A stretch of 64,000 nt of DNA, taken from contig QKHS01000055.1 of NCBI GenBank assembly GCA_003249955.1, forward strand, positions 1-64,000, written 5' to 3'. This stretch comes from Bacteroidales bacterium (lineage in GTDB: Bacteria > Bacteroidota > Bacteroidia > Bacteroidales > ML635J-15). The translations under genes were made by a program, and so were the position numbers. Under the pieces are notes generated by a model. That model made no database searches and was not told where the DNA came from. It saw only the letters and a list, made by a program, of their open reading frames with translations. How positions within the stretch are numbered: position 1 is the first letter of the stretch; every line of letters starts with the position of its first letter. This document shows, in pieces, positions 17,068 through 25,801 of the stretch.

Positions 17068-18048
17068 ATGGAAAATCTCAAAACCAATTACCTTGGATTA
17101 GAATTAAAAAGTCCTGTTATCGTAAGTAGTTCAGGCTTGAGTAAAAAAATTGAAAATCTTAAAATTGCAGAAGAAAAAGGTGCGGGTGCAATAGTTTTAA
17201 AATCATTGTTCGAAGAGCAGATTACATTTGAGAGCAATAAAGCAATTGTTGACAGCATCGACTATCCCGAAGCAGTTGATTATATTAAAAATTATTCCAG
17301 ACACAACTCATTAAGTGAGTATCTTGATTTAATAAAACTTGCAAAAAGCACTGTTAAAATACCGATAATTGCCAGCATAAACTGTACAACCGATATGGAA
17401 TGGGGCGGATTTGCAAAAGAAATTGAAAAAGCCGGTGCCGATGCTCTGGAACTTAACATGAATATTTTCCCGTTTGACCCGGACCAGGCTCCGTCAGAGA
17501 TTGAAGAAAAATATTATAATATCGTTGAACATGTTAAGGCTAACACAAATCTCCCGATTGCAATAAAAATCGGAAAAAATTTTACCAGTCTTCCTCATTT
17601 CATAAAACAAATGACGTTCAGAGGAATTAACACTTTTGTTTTATTCAACAGATTTTTCGAGCCTGTTATTGACATAGAAAAACAAGAGATGACCACATCT
17701 TCGGTTTTAAGCTACGAAAATGATGTAAAACAATCTTTACGTTGGGTAGCAATTATTAAAGGCCTTTTACCGGATGTGGAAATTTCTGCATCTACAGGAA
17801 TTCATTCTGCAAACGGAGCAATTCAGCAAATTCTGGCCGGTGCAAATACGGTTCAGCTATGTTCGGTTCTCTACAGAAAAGGTGTTAAAGAAGTAGGACA
17901 TATAAACGAAGAAATCAGCAAATGGATGAAAGAAAACTCATATAAATCTATAGACGATTTCAGAGCAAAACTTTCTTATGCCAATATTAAAGATCCGCAT
18001 GTTTACGAAAGATTCCAGTTTATAAAACACTTTACAGCTATAGAATAA
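17068..18048 (+). CDS. Dihydroorotate dehydrogenase-like flavoprotein
   Basis: 326 residues forming a TIM-barrel flavoenzyme. Starts NLKTNYLGLELKSPVIVSSSG, with IVLKSLFEEQ, IIASINCTTD, ALELNMNIFPFD (substrate/FMN side), IAIKIGKNF and the C-terminal FMN-phosphate region SASTGIHSANGAIQ and ILAGANTVQLCSVL. It lacks the usual active-site Cys/Ser loop of true PyrD in the expected form, so an oxidoreductase of the PyrD/PreA type acting on an unknown pyrimidine-like substrate is the safer call. Convergent with the AMP nucleosidase gene. Confidence 0.85.
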   Translation: MENLKTNYLGLELKSPVIVSSSGLSKKIENLKIAEEKGAGAIVLKSLFEEQITFESNKAIVDSIDYPEAVDYIKNYSRHNSLSEYLDLIKLAKSTVKIPIIASINCTTDMEWGGFAKEIEKAGADALELNMNIFPFDPDQAPSEIEEKYYNIVEHVKANTNLPIAIKIGKNFTSLPHFIKQMTFRGINTFVLFNRFFEPVIDIEKQEMTTSSVLSYENDVKQSLRWVAIIKGLLPDVEISASTGIHSANGAIQQILAGANTVQLCSVLYRKGVKEVGHINEEISKWMKENSYKSIDDFRAKLSYANIKDPHVYERFQFIKHFTAIE

Positions 18049-18072
18049 GAAACTAAATACTGAAAGGAAAAA

Positions 18073-18118
18073 TTTTAGCCACGAATGCACTGTTTAATTA
18101 GTGAATCCGTGGCTAAAT
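18073..18118. terminator. Hairpin between convergent genes
   Basis: TTTAGCCACG-AATGCACT pairs imperfectly with AGTGAATCCGTGGCTAAA across a short AT loop. It sits midway between two convergent stop codons, with A/T runs on both sides, so it probably serves as a bidirectional terminator. Its GCCACG/CGTGGC ends resemble the palindromes at 55481-55971. Confidence 0.6.
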
Positions 18119-18143
18119 TATTTTATAATTTTTTATTTAATAT

Positions 18144-18914
18144 CTAAAACTGCAGGTGCTTTACGGACGATCCGCCACGTTCAATAAGTCTCAGTGATTC
18201 GATACCTATTTTAATGTGATCCTGAACATATTGTTCAGTAACTTTTTTGTCACTTTCATCTGTTTTAACACCTGTAGAAATCATCGGCTGATCACTTACC
18301 AACAGCAATGCCCCTGTAGGAATTCCGTTGTCAAAACCTACGACAAAAATTGTAGCTGTTTCCATATCTATTGCCATTGCACGGGTTTTGCGCAGATATT
18401 TCTTAAAACGTTCATCATATTCCCACACACGTTTGTTTGTTGTAAGCACCGTTCCGGTCCAGTAATCCCTGCCATAGTCCCGTATTGAGGTGGAAACTGC
18501 ACGCTGCAACTGGAAAGCTGGTAAAGCAGGAACTTCCGGCGGCAGATAGTCATTGGAAGTACCTTCGCTCCTTATAGCTGCAATCGGTAAAATTAAATCC
18601 CCGAGTTTATTTTTTGCTTTAAGTCCGCCGCATTTTCCTAAAAACAGAACAGCTTTGGGAGAAATTGCACTTAGCAAATCTATTATTGTTGCTGCATTGG
18701 GACTTCCCATCCCAAAGTTTATTATCGTTATATTTCCCGAAGTTGCATTTGCCATATTTTTCTCAAGCCCTTCTACAGGAACATTGTTCCACTCTGCAAA
18801 CAAATCAACATAAAGCTGAAAATTTGTCAACAAAATATATTGGCCAAAACTATCCAGACTTTTACCTGTATAACGTGGTAACCAGTTTTGTACTATTTCT
18901 TCTTTTGTCTTCAT
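18144..18914 (-). CDS. AMP nucleosidase
   Basis: 256 residues from ATG 18914 (an upstream start at 18959 adds a leader not expected in the family). It hydrolyses AMP to adenine and ribose-5-phosphate. Phosphorylase-fold motifs: TIINFGMGSPNAATIID, LFLGKCGGL, an EGTSNDYLPPEVPALP substrate loop, AIDMETATIFVVGF and the purine-binding LLVSDQP. This is the short Bacteroidota form, about half the length of E. coli Amn, which carries an extra regulatory domain. Monocistronic. Confidence 0.93.
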   Translation of the reverse strand: MKTKEEIVQNWLPRYTGKSLDSFGQYILLTNFQLYVDLFAEWNNVPVEGLEKNMANATSGNITIINFGMGSPNAATIIDLLSAISPKAVLFLGKCGGLKAKNKLGDLILPIAAIRSEGTSNDYLPPEVPALPAFQLQRAVSTSIRDYGRDYWTGTVLTTNKRVWEYDERFKKYLRKTRAMAIDMETATIFVVGFDNGIPTGALLLVSDQPMISTGVKTDESDKKVTEQYVQDHIKIGIESLRLIERGGSSVKHLQF

Positions 18915-19027
18915 CTCAAGTATGTATTTTTGATATCTTATGGTTTTTGCAATAATCAAACAGTCATTAAAATCAGAACCGCTTAAGCACTATAATAATT
19001 ATGCAAATATACAACATTTATATTAAT

Positions 19028-19057
19028 CAAAAAAAACGGGAAGTTTTTAGCTCCCCG
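19028..19057 (-). terminator. Rho-independent terminator of hsp20 gene
   Basis: On the minus strand CGGGGAG pairs with CTTCCCG (one G:U) across CTAAAAA, then eight T residues; 30 nt after the stop. Confidence 0.75.
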
Positions 19058-19086
19058 CTCTTTTTCCAAACTAATAGTGAAACTAA

Positions 19087-19503
19087 TTACGAAACTTTAA
19101 TCTGCTTCATGACTTTGGCTTCGTTATCCTTTGGGATCAAAACCTTAAGAATTCCGTTTTCGTAACCTGCTTCAATTTTTTCTTTATCCACATTGTCAGG
19201 CAATGTATAAGATTTTTTGAAACTTCCGTAACTGAAACCCCTGTAATAATACTTGTTTTCTTTCTTTTCTTCGGTCTTTTCTTTCTGGCTCGAAATTTCC
19301 AGAACATTGTCTTTTACTTCGATGTTGAAATCGCCTTTATCCATTCCCGGCACTGCTGCTTCTACTACAAATTGTGATTCTGTTTCGTACACGTTAAAGT
19401 CCGGGCGTGTAAATACTGCTGAATTTTCAACCATGTTTGCATCGTTAAAAAATGCGTCAAATACTGATGGTAAGTAACCATTTGTGCTTCTTCTTACTAA
19501 CAT
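19087..19503 (-). CDS. Small heat shock protein (Hsp20/alpha-crystallin)
   Basis: 138 residues. A short N-terminal arm is followed by the alpha-crystallin domain (about 33-128): FNVYETESQFVVEAAVPGM, FNIEVKDNVLEISSQ, the acidic/lysine loop before YYYRGFSYGSFKKSY, and the closing motif GYENGILKVLIPK (A-x-x-x-G-I-L). The C-terminal IKV tail can act as the I-x-I-like anchor. ATP-independent holdase chaperone in the cytoplasm. The 438-nt region upstream shows no CIRCE-type repeat. Confidence 0.95.
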   Translation of the reverse strand: MLVRRSTNGYLPSVFDAFFNDANMVENSAVFTRPDFNVYETESQFVVEAAVPGMDKGDFNIEVKDNVLEISSQKEKTEEKKENKYYYRGFSYGSFKKSYTLPDNVDKEKIEAGYENGILKVLIPKDNEAKVMKQIKVS

Positions 19504-19941
19504 AATTTTGTCCTCCGTTATTTTTAATTATTAATATTTTTGTTTTCGGTTATGTATAGTCAAACTACATACCGATTGGTTTTTTATGAAATTTTTGCAG
19601 AAAAATCATTTTACAAGCGTCATTTTGTCCGAATACAATGTTTTAATCATGCCATTTTGTCTGATTTGGATATTTTTTAATCTTTCCAATTGTTTAGAAA
19701 CTTAAAACGGGAACTATAAGACTCTTACCTACCAAAATTACGGGCCTTATACACCATCCCCTGACTTAACTCCGTAATCAAAATGTTATGAACAGAGATC
19801 TCTTATATAAAATCTGTCGGTAAATATTGTTTGAAAGTGATTATTATTGAAAAAAACCTTGAATATTGTGAGTAAAAAATTTTTCCCGGAATTCAAACAT
19901 TAAATTATTTTAAGTATTTTTACACTTCAAAATTTTGTACC
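19504..19941. other. Gene-free region between hsp20 and T9SS cargo gene
   Basis: 438 nt of AT-rich DNA between two divergent genes. It must hold promoters for both. I see no repeat, hairpin or convincing TAnnTTTG element. Confidence 0.5.
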
Positions 19942-21831
19942 ATGAAAAAAGGACTTTTACTTTTAATCTTATGCACTTTATTTATTAATGTTTCATTATT
20001 GTCTCAGGTGTATCAGCTTCCGAACGGAGGTTTTGAAACATGGGACGGAAACGGATCTGATGACGAGCCTGCAAACTGGAACGCCTTTCCGTCAGCAGCC
20101 TGCGATTTATCATTCCCTGCATCACTCGGCTGCGGATCGGCAACAGAAACAAGGCATGAAAAATCGACAGATAAAAGACCCGGATCGTCAGGAAACTATA
20201 GCTGTAAATTGTTTGCCACCTCTGTTCTGGGAGTTATTGCCAACGGAACAGTTACCACGGGGCAAATCAGAATAGGAAGTACTACGGCAGCCAATACCGA
20301 GAATTATAATATTACCCGAACCGGTGATTCTCAATTCAGACAGTCAATTGGTGCCAAACCGGATTCAATAAGATTCTGGGCAAAATTTGTGTGTCCGTCA
20401 ACAACACAAACAGCCAAGCTATCTGCGATAATCCACAACAATTACGCTTACCGTGACCCTGACGGCTCAGATTCAAATGCCGAATCCCACGTTGTTGCAA
20501 AAGCAACACATTTTTTCACAAGAGGCGATCAGACCTGGGTACAATACTCTGTTCCTTTTGATTACAACCACCCGGCATCTGATGAAGCTTACATATTAAT
20601 TACCTTTACAACCAATTCTACTCCCGGTGTTGGTTCCACATCTGACGTTTTATATGTTGACGACGTAGAATTGGTGTATAACACAAAACTTGAAAATTTA
20701 AAAGTAAACGGAACTTCTGTTCCTGATTTTAACCCTGCTGTTCATGACTATTATATAAATGCAGATTGTGGAAGCACATCAACAGTTACAGCACTTGCAC
20801 AAAGTCCCAATGCAAGCGTAAACATAACGCAATCTTCAGGTGGGACACCTGCTGTTGTAACAGTTACATCAGGTAACTCTTCCGACACTTACCATGTTTA
20901 TTTCAGCTACGTTAACACTGAAGAAATAAATGATGAAATTTGTGCAGGCGAACCTTATAACAGCAACGGATTTTCATTACCTACCCAAAATACTGCCGGC
21001 ACATTTAATCATCAGCTTATTATTTACGAATCCGGGACCTGTGACAGCATTGTAAACCTTAGCCTCACCGTACATCCTGCATATGTTGACTCTCCTGCCG
21101 ACATTATGATTTGCGGAGACGGAGAATATAACTTTCACGGAACCATAATTACCGAAGCCGGATATTACGAAGCCACCTTAACAAGCATTCACGGCTGCGA
21201 CAGTGTTGTTTCATTAAACTTAACAGTCGGAAGTTACTATCAAAGTCAGATAAACGCATCAATCTGCGAGGGCGATTATTACACTGAAAACGGATTTGAC
21301 ACAAATATTGCAGGAGCAGACACCATAACATATTCAGCTCAAAACGGATGCGACAGCCTTGTAGTTCTAAATCTAACCGTCAATCCTGTTTTTTCAGTAC
21401 ATATAAATGACAGCACAACGGTAGGCACAGCATATACATCCAACGGTTTTGATCTGGCAGCAACAGAAATTGCCGGCACTTATAATTACAGCCTGCAACT
21501 AAACAGCGAATTCGGGTGCGACAGTACGATATTTTTAACTTTATTGGTAAAAGATATTCCCGGAGACACTACACCTGAGCCTGACGGCAATTTTAACTTC
21601 TCCGTTTTTCCGGTTCCGGCAGTGGAAGAACTGATAATCGAATCTGATGCTGTAGTTACTTATCAGGTTGATTATGTTATTTATGATTTATTTGGTAAAA
21701 AAACTCTATCAGGCAAAATAGTAAATCAGGAGACTATAATTGACATAAGCCAACTGGCAGCGGGAATATACTTTATTAAGATAATTTACAGCCAGGAAAA
21801 AAATACGATATTAAAATTTCTGATTAATTAA
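19942..21831 (+). CDS. Secreted cell-surface protein with T9SS sorting domain
   Basis: 629 residues. Signal peptide about 1-22. Residues about 23-255 form a beta-sandwich of the PCMD carbohydrate-metabolism type (PNGGFETWDG at the start, DDVELVYN at the end). A short cadherin-like/Ig strand region follows, then four repeats of about 45-60 residues (roughly 330-545), each starting with a (N/D)xxICxG-type strand and ending in GCDSxxxLxLTV. The C-terminal 75 residues are a type A T9SS sorting domain (FSVFPVPAVEEL, VDYVIYDLFGKK, LAAGIYFIKI). Expected to be exported through T9SS and anchored or released at the surface, perhaps binding glycans. Confidence 0.9.
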   Translation: MKKGLLLLILCTLFINVSLLSQVYQLPNGGFETWDGNGSDDEPANWNAFPSAACDLSFPASLGCGSATETRHEKSTDKRPGSSGNYSCKLFATSVLGVIANGTVTTGQIRIGSTTAANTENYNITRTGDSQFRQSIGAKPDSIRFWAKFVCPSTTQTAKLSAIIHNNYAYRDPDGSDSNAESHVVAKATHFFTRGDQTWVQYSVPFDYNHPASDEAYILITFTTNSTPGVGSTSDVLYVDDVELVYNTKLENLKVNGTSVPDFNPAVHDYYINADCGSTSTVTALAQSPNASVNITQSSGGTPAVVTVTSGNSSDTYHVYFSYVNTEEINDEICAGEPYNSNGFSLPTQNTAGTFNHQLIIYESGTCDSIVNLSLTVHPAYVDSPADIMICGDGEYNFHGTIITEAGYYEATLTSIHGCDSVVSLNLTVGSYYQSQINASICEGDYYTENGFDTNIAGADTITYSAQNGCDSLVVLNLTVNPVFSVHINDSTTVGTAYTSNGFDLAATEIAGTYNYSLQLNSEFGCDSTIFLTLLVKDIPGDTTPEPDGNFNFSVFPVPAVEELIIESDAVVTYQVDYVIYDLFGKKTLSGKIVNQETIIDISQLAAGIYFIKIIYSQEKNTILKFLIN

Positions 21832-22039
21832 TTTTAAAAAGCAACATAAAACATAACGTGCTGATTACCAAACAAATACAATAAATATTCAAAGTACAGT
21901 TCGTAGTTTTCAACATTTTTTTAATAACTTATATAAATCTTTTGTTGTTGAAAAATAAATTTTAATTATTTTTACCACAGTTATTTAAGAGGGAAGCCGA
22001 AAACTTTAGAGTAGGCAAAAATATTAAACTATTACAACT

Positions 22040-22255
22040 ATGACAGAACAGAAACCCGTTCAAAAGAAAATGATGATGGTTTTAATTTGCTGGTTCGCAG
22101 GATCTTTGGGAATTCACAGATTAATGATGGGATACAGCAATTGGTGGATCATGCTTATTACTTTAGGTGGTTGCGGTATTTGGACAATTTATGATCTTAT
22201 TATGATCTTAACTGACAAAATGCCAATGGCAGACGGAAGACCATTAGAAAAATAA
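22040..22255 (+). CDS. TM2 domain protein
   Basis: 71 residues, two membrane helices (about 10-30 and 35-55) separated by a short turn. Family motifs are LGIHRLMMGY, then WWIMLITLGGCGIWTIYDLI. This is the TM2 domain, whose function in bacteria is unknown. Followed by its own terminator and then a second TM2 gene with zinc ribbon, probably a duplicated pair. Confidence 0.9.
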   Translation: MTEQKPVQKKMMMVLICWFAGSLGIHRLMMGYSNWWIMLITLGGCGIWTIYDLIMILTDKMPMADGRPLEK

Positions 22256-22277
22256 TTCTATCGGGAATTAAAAAGAC

Positions 22278-22303
22278 AGGGCTTTTCAGGCCCTCTTTTT
22301 TTG
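22278..22303 (+). terminator. Rho-independent terminator after TM2 gene
   Basis: AGGGC and GCCCT pair across TTTTCAG, followed by a TCTTTTTTT run, 23 nt after the stop codon. Confidence 0.75.
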
Positions 22304-22334
22304 AAAAAATTTATCAACCCAAAAATACAAAAAC

Positions 22335-22709
22335 ATGAAAAATTGCATTACTTGCGGAGCTCAGATTGATGATGAAGTTATGGTTTGTCCTGTATGCGGA
22401 GCAAATCAGAACCCACAGCAACAACCGGCATATGAACAACCGGTAATTAACCAACAGCAAAACAACCAGAACGCAAATCCCGGACAGCCAGGGACTCCTG
22501 AAAAAGAAAAAACAACCGCTCTTATCTTATGTATTCTTCCATACATTGTTCAGGTTCATGGATTACATAGATTCTATACCGGTCACATTGGCATTGGTAT
22601 AATCCAGCTTTTAACCTGGGGCGGATGTGGTATCTGGACTTTAATTGATTTAATCCAAATTGTTTCCGGAAATTTTAAAGATGCAGAAGGAAGACCACTT
22701 AAAGGATAA
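22335..22709 (+). CDS. Zinc-ribbon TM2 domain protein
   Basis: 124 residues. The N-terminus is a zinc ribbon with CxxC pairs at Cys4/Cys7 and Cys18/Cys21. A glutamine/asparagine/proline-rich linker (about 25-58) leads to a TM2 domain (about 62-115): LHRFYTGHIGIGIIQLL then GGCGIWTLIDLI. Both this and the preceding protein end in a (A/D)GRPL(E/K) tail, supporting duplication. Function unknown. It overlaps the DUF2752 gene by 29 nt. Confidence 0.9.
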   Translation: MKNCITCGAQIDDEVMVCPVCGANQNPQQQPAYEQPVINQQQNNQNANPGQPGTPEKEKTTALILCILPYIVQVHGLHRFYTGHIGIGIIQLLTWGGCGIWTLIDLIQIVSGNFKDAEGRPLKG

Positions 22710-23019
22710 ATCCAATTTCAGGAAAATTATTATTCCTTATTTAAAGAAAAATATTGTAATAACCGGCATTGCCGGTTATTATTTTATCGGATTAATACTT
22801 TATCTTTTTGCAGATACAGATATTTTAATTCCATGTATCTGGTACACTCTTTTTGACATAAGATGTCCGGGTTGCGGATTAACAAGAGCATTTATCCACC
22901 TGCTAAGTCTGGATTTCACTGCTGCCTGGCACTCAAACCCATTGATTTTCATCGTTTTACCCGGGATGTCATATTATATCATAAGAGATTTTGTTTTATT
23001 TGTAAAAAAGAACAAATAG
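22681..23019 (+). CDS. DUF2752 membrane protein
   Basis: 112 residues from ATG 22681; a TTG at 22660 is possible. Two or three membrane segments (about 18-40, 74-98) around the family signature RCPGCGLTRAFIHLL and AAWHSNPL. The paired cysteines suggest metal or disulfide chemistry, but no function is known. It often sits with TM2 proteins, as here, and overlaps the preceding gene. Confidence 0.85.
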   Translation: MQKEDHLKDKSNFRKIIIPYLKKNIVITGIAGYYFIGLILYLFADTDILIPCIWYTLFDIRCPGCGLTRAFIHLLSLDFTAAWHSNPLIFIVLPGMSYYIIRDFVLFVKKNK

Positions 23020-23022
23020 TTA

Positions 23023-24537
23023 TTGGAATTATTTACAGACAATATTATTGTTACAATAACGGCATTTTTGCTAAGCTTTACAGCTTTTGCCGTTTCTGCA
23101 ATATTACACTCAAAAAACAAATGCAAAATTTCTTTGGTCGTTTTAATAGCCGGAGGTCTGCTTCTACGACTTGTAGTTTCTTCTGATTTATATCTTCATC
23201 CTCACGATGAAAAATTTCATGCTCTTGTTGCAAAAAACATCACCAGGCATCCGTTAAAGCCAACCTTATATGACAATCCTGTTCACAATGTTAATTACAA
23301 GGACTGGTCATCAAATAATGTATGGTTGCACAAACAGCCATTTCCGCTTTGGACAATAGCCGCAAGCATTTCAATATTAGGGAACAACGAATTTGCAGTA
23401 AGATTTCCGTCTGTTATTCTTTCTGCTCTTGGGATATGGCTGATTTACCTGATTTGCATGTTCTTCTTTACCGGCAAAAATCAGAAAAGAATTGCATGGA
23501 TGGCGGCTTTTCTGTATGCTATAAACGGATTAATTCTTGAATTAACAGGCGGAAGAGTTGCAACTGACCATTACGATTTGTTTTTTATGGTACTTATTCT
23601 TACTGCCATTTACTTCACCATAAAGTTTATTCAGACCGGGAGACTGTATTATAATGTTTTAACAGGCTTATTCATCGGGTTAGCTGTCCTCACAAAATGG
23701 CTTCCTGCATATATTGTATTGCCCGTGTGGATTTTGCTCGTTTACGACTCTGACAAATTTAAAACAAAACAAATCGTAACCAATTTCCTTATTTTAACGA
23801 CTGTTTCATTTGCTGTTTTTTTACCATGGCAAATATATATTCATTCTGCATTTCCTGCTGAAGCAGCATACACGTCAAGTTTTAACTTAAGGCATCTTAC
23901 AGAAGTGCTTGACAACCAAACAGGCCCGTTTTACTTCTTTTTTGCACGCATGGGAACCAATTACGGAGAACTCGTTTATTTGCCCCTGGTTTTTCTGATT
24001 ATTTATGTAATCCGAAATCACAAAGATTTAAAAAAACTTTCTATTGTTGTATGGATATTCGTTCCGCTACTTTTTTTCTCATTTTCAAAAACCAAGATGC
24101 AGGCTTATATTTTGTTCATTGCCCCTGCCCTGTTTATGATCTCGGCCTGGTTCTGGCACACAGCAAGAGAAAAGCAATTAAGCGGAATAAATAAATATCT
24201 TAAATACGCTGTTCTTGCTTTAATGTTAATTCTGCCAGTCCGTTACTGCATAGAAAGAGTAAAACCTTTTTCTTCAGAAAGCCGGAATCCGGAATGGTCA
24301 AAAAACATTAAGGAATTTGCAAAGACACCTATACCTGAAAAATCGCTGTTGTTTAACTACAGCAGGCCAATTGAAGCAATGTTTTATGCAGACATTACTG
24401 CATATTCGCATTTACCTGGACTAAAAGATCTGAATGATTACTTAAAAAACGGTTATACAGTTTACATAAACCTTAACGAAAATATTCCTACCGAAGTACT
24501 TAATACAAAAGAACTGGTGTTTGTTGAACTTGAGTAA
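23023..24537 (+). CDS. GT39-family membrane glycosyltransferase (ArnT/PMT-like)
   Basis: 504 residues with about ten to twelve membrane helices. TTG start at 23023, three bases after the preceding stop; no nearby ATG would keep the first helix. The first periplasmic loop has HPHDEKFHALVAKNI with the catalytic acidic residue typical of GT-C lipid-linked sugar transferases; GGRVATDHYDLFFMVL lies at the next loop. C-terminal 110 residues form a periplasmic domain. It transfers a sugar from polyprenyl phosphate to an unknown acceptor, perhaps lipid A or a protein. Confidence 0.87.
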   Translation: MELFTDNIIVTITAFLLSFTAFAVSAILHSKNKCKISLVVLIAGGLLLRLVVSSDLYLHPHDEKFHALVAKNITRHPLKPTLYDNPVHNVNYKDWSSNNVWLHKQPFPLWTIAASISILGNNEFAVRFPSVILSALGIWLIYLICMFFFTGKNQKRIAWMAAFLYAINGLILELTGGRVATDHYDLFFMVLILTAIYFTIKFIQTGRLYYNVLTGLFIGLAVLTKWLPAYIVLPVWILLVYDSDKFKTKQIVTNFLILTTVSFAVFLPWQIYIHSAFPAEAAYTSSFNLRHLTEVLDNQTGPFYFFFARMGTNYGELVYLPLVFLIIYVIRNHKDLKKLSIVVWIFVPLLFFSFSKTKMQAYILFIAPALFMISAWFWHTAREKQLSGINKYLKYAVLALMLILPVRYCIERVKPFSSESRNPEWSKNIKEFAKTPIPEKSLLFNYSRPIEAMFYADITAYSHLPGLKDLNDYLKNGYTVYINLNENIPTEVLNTKELVFVELE

Positions 24538-24540
24538 AAA

Positions 24541-24879
24541 TCATCTTGCAAATGCCTGAATTTCATCAATCAGTCCCTGTTCAAATGCTTTTTTTACCAA
24601 TTGTCTTTCTCCAATGCGGTTAAGGTATAAACTTGCATAATTACGCTGAATCAATGTTCCGTTAAACAAATAGTATTTTATCCGCTCAAAACCGGCATCA
24701 GTCTCAACAAGGCTTAATGCAAAATCCACATATCTGGTCATGGCAAAGTCTGAATCTTTATCCAAATGGCCCATAACAAAATCCACACCTTCGGCGTTCC
24801 CTTCCTGAGCTTTATTTATAAGTTCTTTTAATTTCCCCGAAAACTGATACATTGCACAATTTTGGTTATTTGCTGGCAT
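24541..24879 (-). CDS. Conserved helical protein of unknown function
   Basis: 112 residues, all helical by pattern. KELINKAQEGNAEGVDFVMGHL and LFNGTLIQRNYASLYLNR look like two HEAT-type helical pairs. No signal or membrane segment. Start ATG at 24879, only 4 nt past the preceding gene, so co-transcribed with the 25117 gene and downstream of an FNR-like site. Function unknown. Confidence 0.6.
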   Translation of the reverse strand: MPANNQNCAMYQFSGKLKELINKAQEGNAEGVDFVMGHLDKDSDFAMTRYVDFALSLVETDAGFERIKYYLFNGTLIQRNYASLYLNRIGERQLVKKAFEQGLIDEIQAFAR

Positions 24880-24883
24880 CTGC

Positions 24884-25117
24884 TTATTTTAACTGTATAA
24901 AAGTATTGTTTTCAATTCCTTTCCTTATCCAGCGCATAAGAGTAATTGCCTTATATTCCGGCTCTAAATAAGTAGTTTTCAATTCATCATCCATACTGTT
25001 TATTTCCAGTTGGTACTCATGATTTTCTGTTTTGATACGATAATATGCCTTTCCAAAACATACAAAAGAAAACTCTGCTTTTGTCCCCTTAACAATAGTT
25101 TTTAAATCCTCCATCAT
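24884..25117 (-). CDS. Small conserved protein of unknown function
   Basis: 77 residues from the double ATG at 25117/25114; a farther start at 25174 would run through the FNR-like palindrome and is less likely. Mostly beta: AEFSFVCFGKAYYRI then HEYQLEINSM, with a final helix ITLMRWIRKGIEN. No export signal. Forms a pair with the next gene 4 nt downstream. Function unknown. Confidence 0.6.
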   Translation of the reverse strand: MMEDLKTIVKGTKAEFSFVCFGKAYYRIKTENHEYQLEINSMDDELKTTYLEPEYKAITLMRWIRKGIENNTFIQLK

Positions 25118-25160
25118 TATAAATTTCCGGCAAAGGAAAACAAATGCTAAGATTCTTTTT

Positions 25161-25174
25161 TTGACATAGATCAA
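25161..25174. promoter_or_regulatory. FNR/Crp-like operator
   Basis: TTGACATAGATCAA, a 14-bp palindrome differing by one base from the FNR consensus TTGATnnnnATCAA. It lies just after the Crp/Fnr regulator gene and 44 nt before the start of the two-gene unit downstream, the position of an activator or autoregulatory site. Confidence 0.6.
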
Positions 25175-25183
25175 AAAATGTGG

Positions 25184-25741
25184 TTATCCTTTCCTTATGC
25201 GGCTCAAAGTTTCCTGAGTTATTCCAAGAATCGATGAAATATGGCCAAGCTTTGCCCTTTTTATAATCTCGGGGGCAATCATTTGCAAATACTCATATTT
25301 CCCTTTTGCATCTTTAACACTAAGTGCTTTGGAGTGAATGTCTGCATTAACAAACTCCCTCTCCATCAAAGTATTTGCAAAAATGACAAATTGCGGGAAC
25401 CTTATCAGCTTTTCGCTGTTTTGACGGGTAATGCTAATAGCTACAGTATCTTCACAAGCCTGAAGATATTCGGTAGAAGGAATGTTTTGAGAGTAGCTTT
25501 GTAATGAAGTAAAAGTTTGATTTTCAGTATTTATCCAAACAGTAATTTCCTTGCCATCATGAATATAATATTTACGCACCATGCCTGATTTGAGAAACCA
25601 TATTTTATTGCAACGCCTGCCTTGTTCAAGTATTAATTGATTTTTCTCATAATACTCAATTTCAGAAAGCTGCTCCAGTTCCCTGATAGCTTCATCGTCA
25701 AGCCTGACAATTTGTTCAATATAATTTATAAGCTGATTCAT
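25184..25741 (-). CDS. Crp/Fnr-family transcriptional regulator
   Basis: 185 residues. Cyclic-nucleotide-binding-like beta barrel (about 20-115): EYYEKNQLILEQGRRCNKIWFLKSG. The long dimer helix lies about 118-145, with a short C-terminal helix-turn-helix, LGHISSILGITQETLSRIRKG. This is the normal compact Bacteroidota form and is not truncated. There is no N-terminal cysteine cluster, so it is not a classical iron-sulfur FNR; the ligand is unknown. The FNR-like box downstream suggests it controls the adjacent two small genes. Confidence 0.9.
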   Translation of the reverse strand: MNQLINYIEQIVRLDDEAIRELEQLSEIEYYEKNQLILEQGRRCNKIWFLKSGMVRKYYIHDGKEITVWINTENQTFTSLQSYSQNIPSTEYLQACEDTVAISITRQNSEKLIRFPQFVIFANTLMEREFVNADIHSKALSVKDAKGKYEYLQMIAPEIIKRAKLGHISSILGITQETLSRIRKG

Positions 25742-25801
25742 TCTGCCAATGTTGCATTTTTAACAGTGCCTTTTTTTAGCCATATAAGTGCTTACAAGTA
25801 C

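Noticed and set aside
25184-25741. Truncated Crp/Fnr pseudogene
   Set aside because: The helix-turn-helix is complete and the length is normal for this Bacteroidota group.
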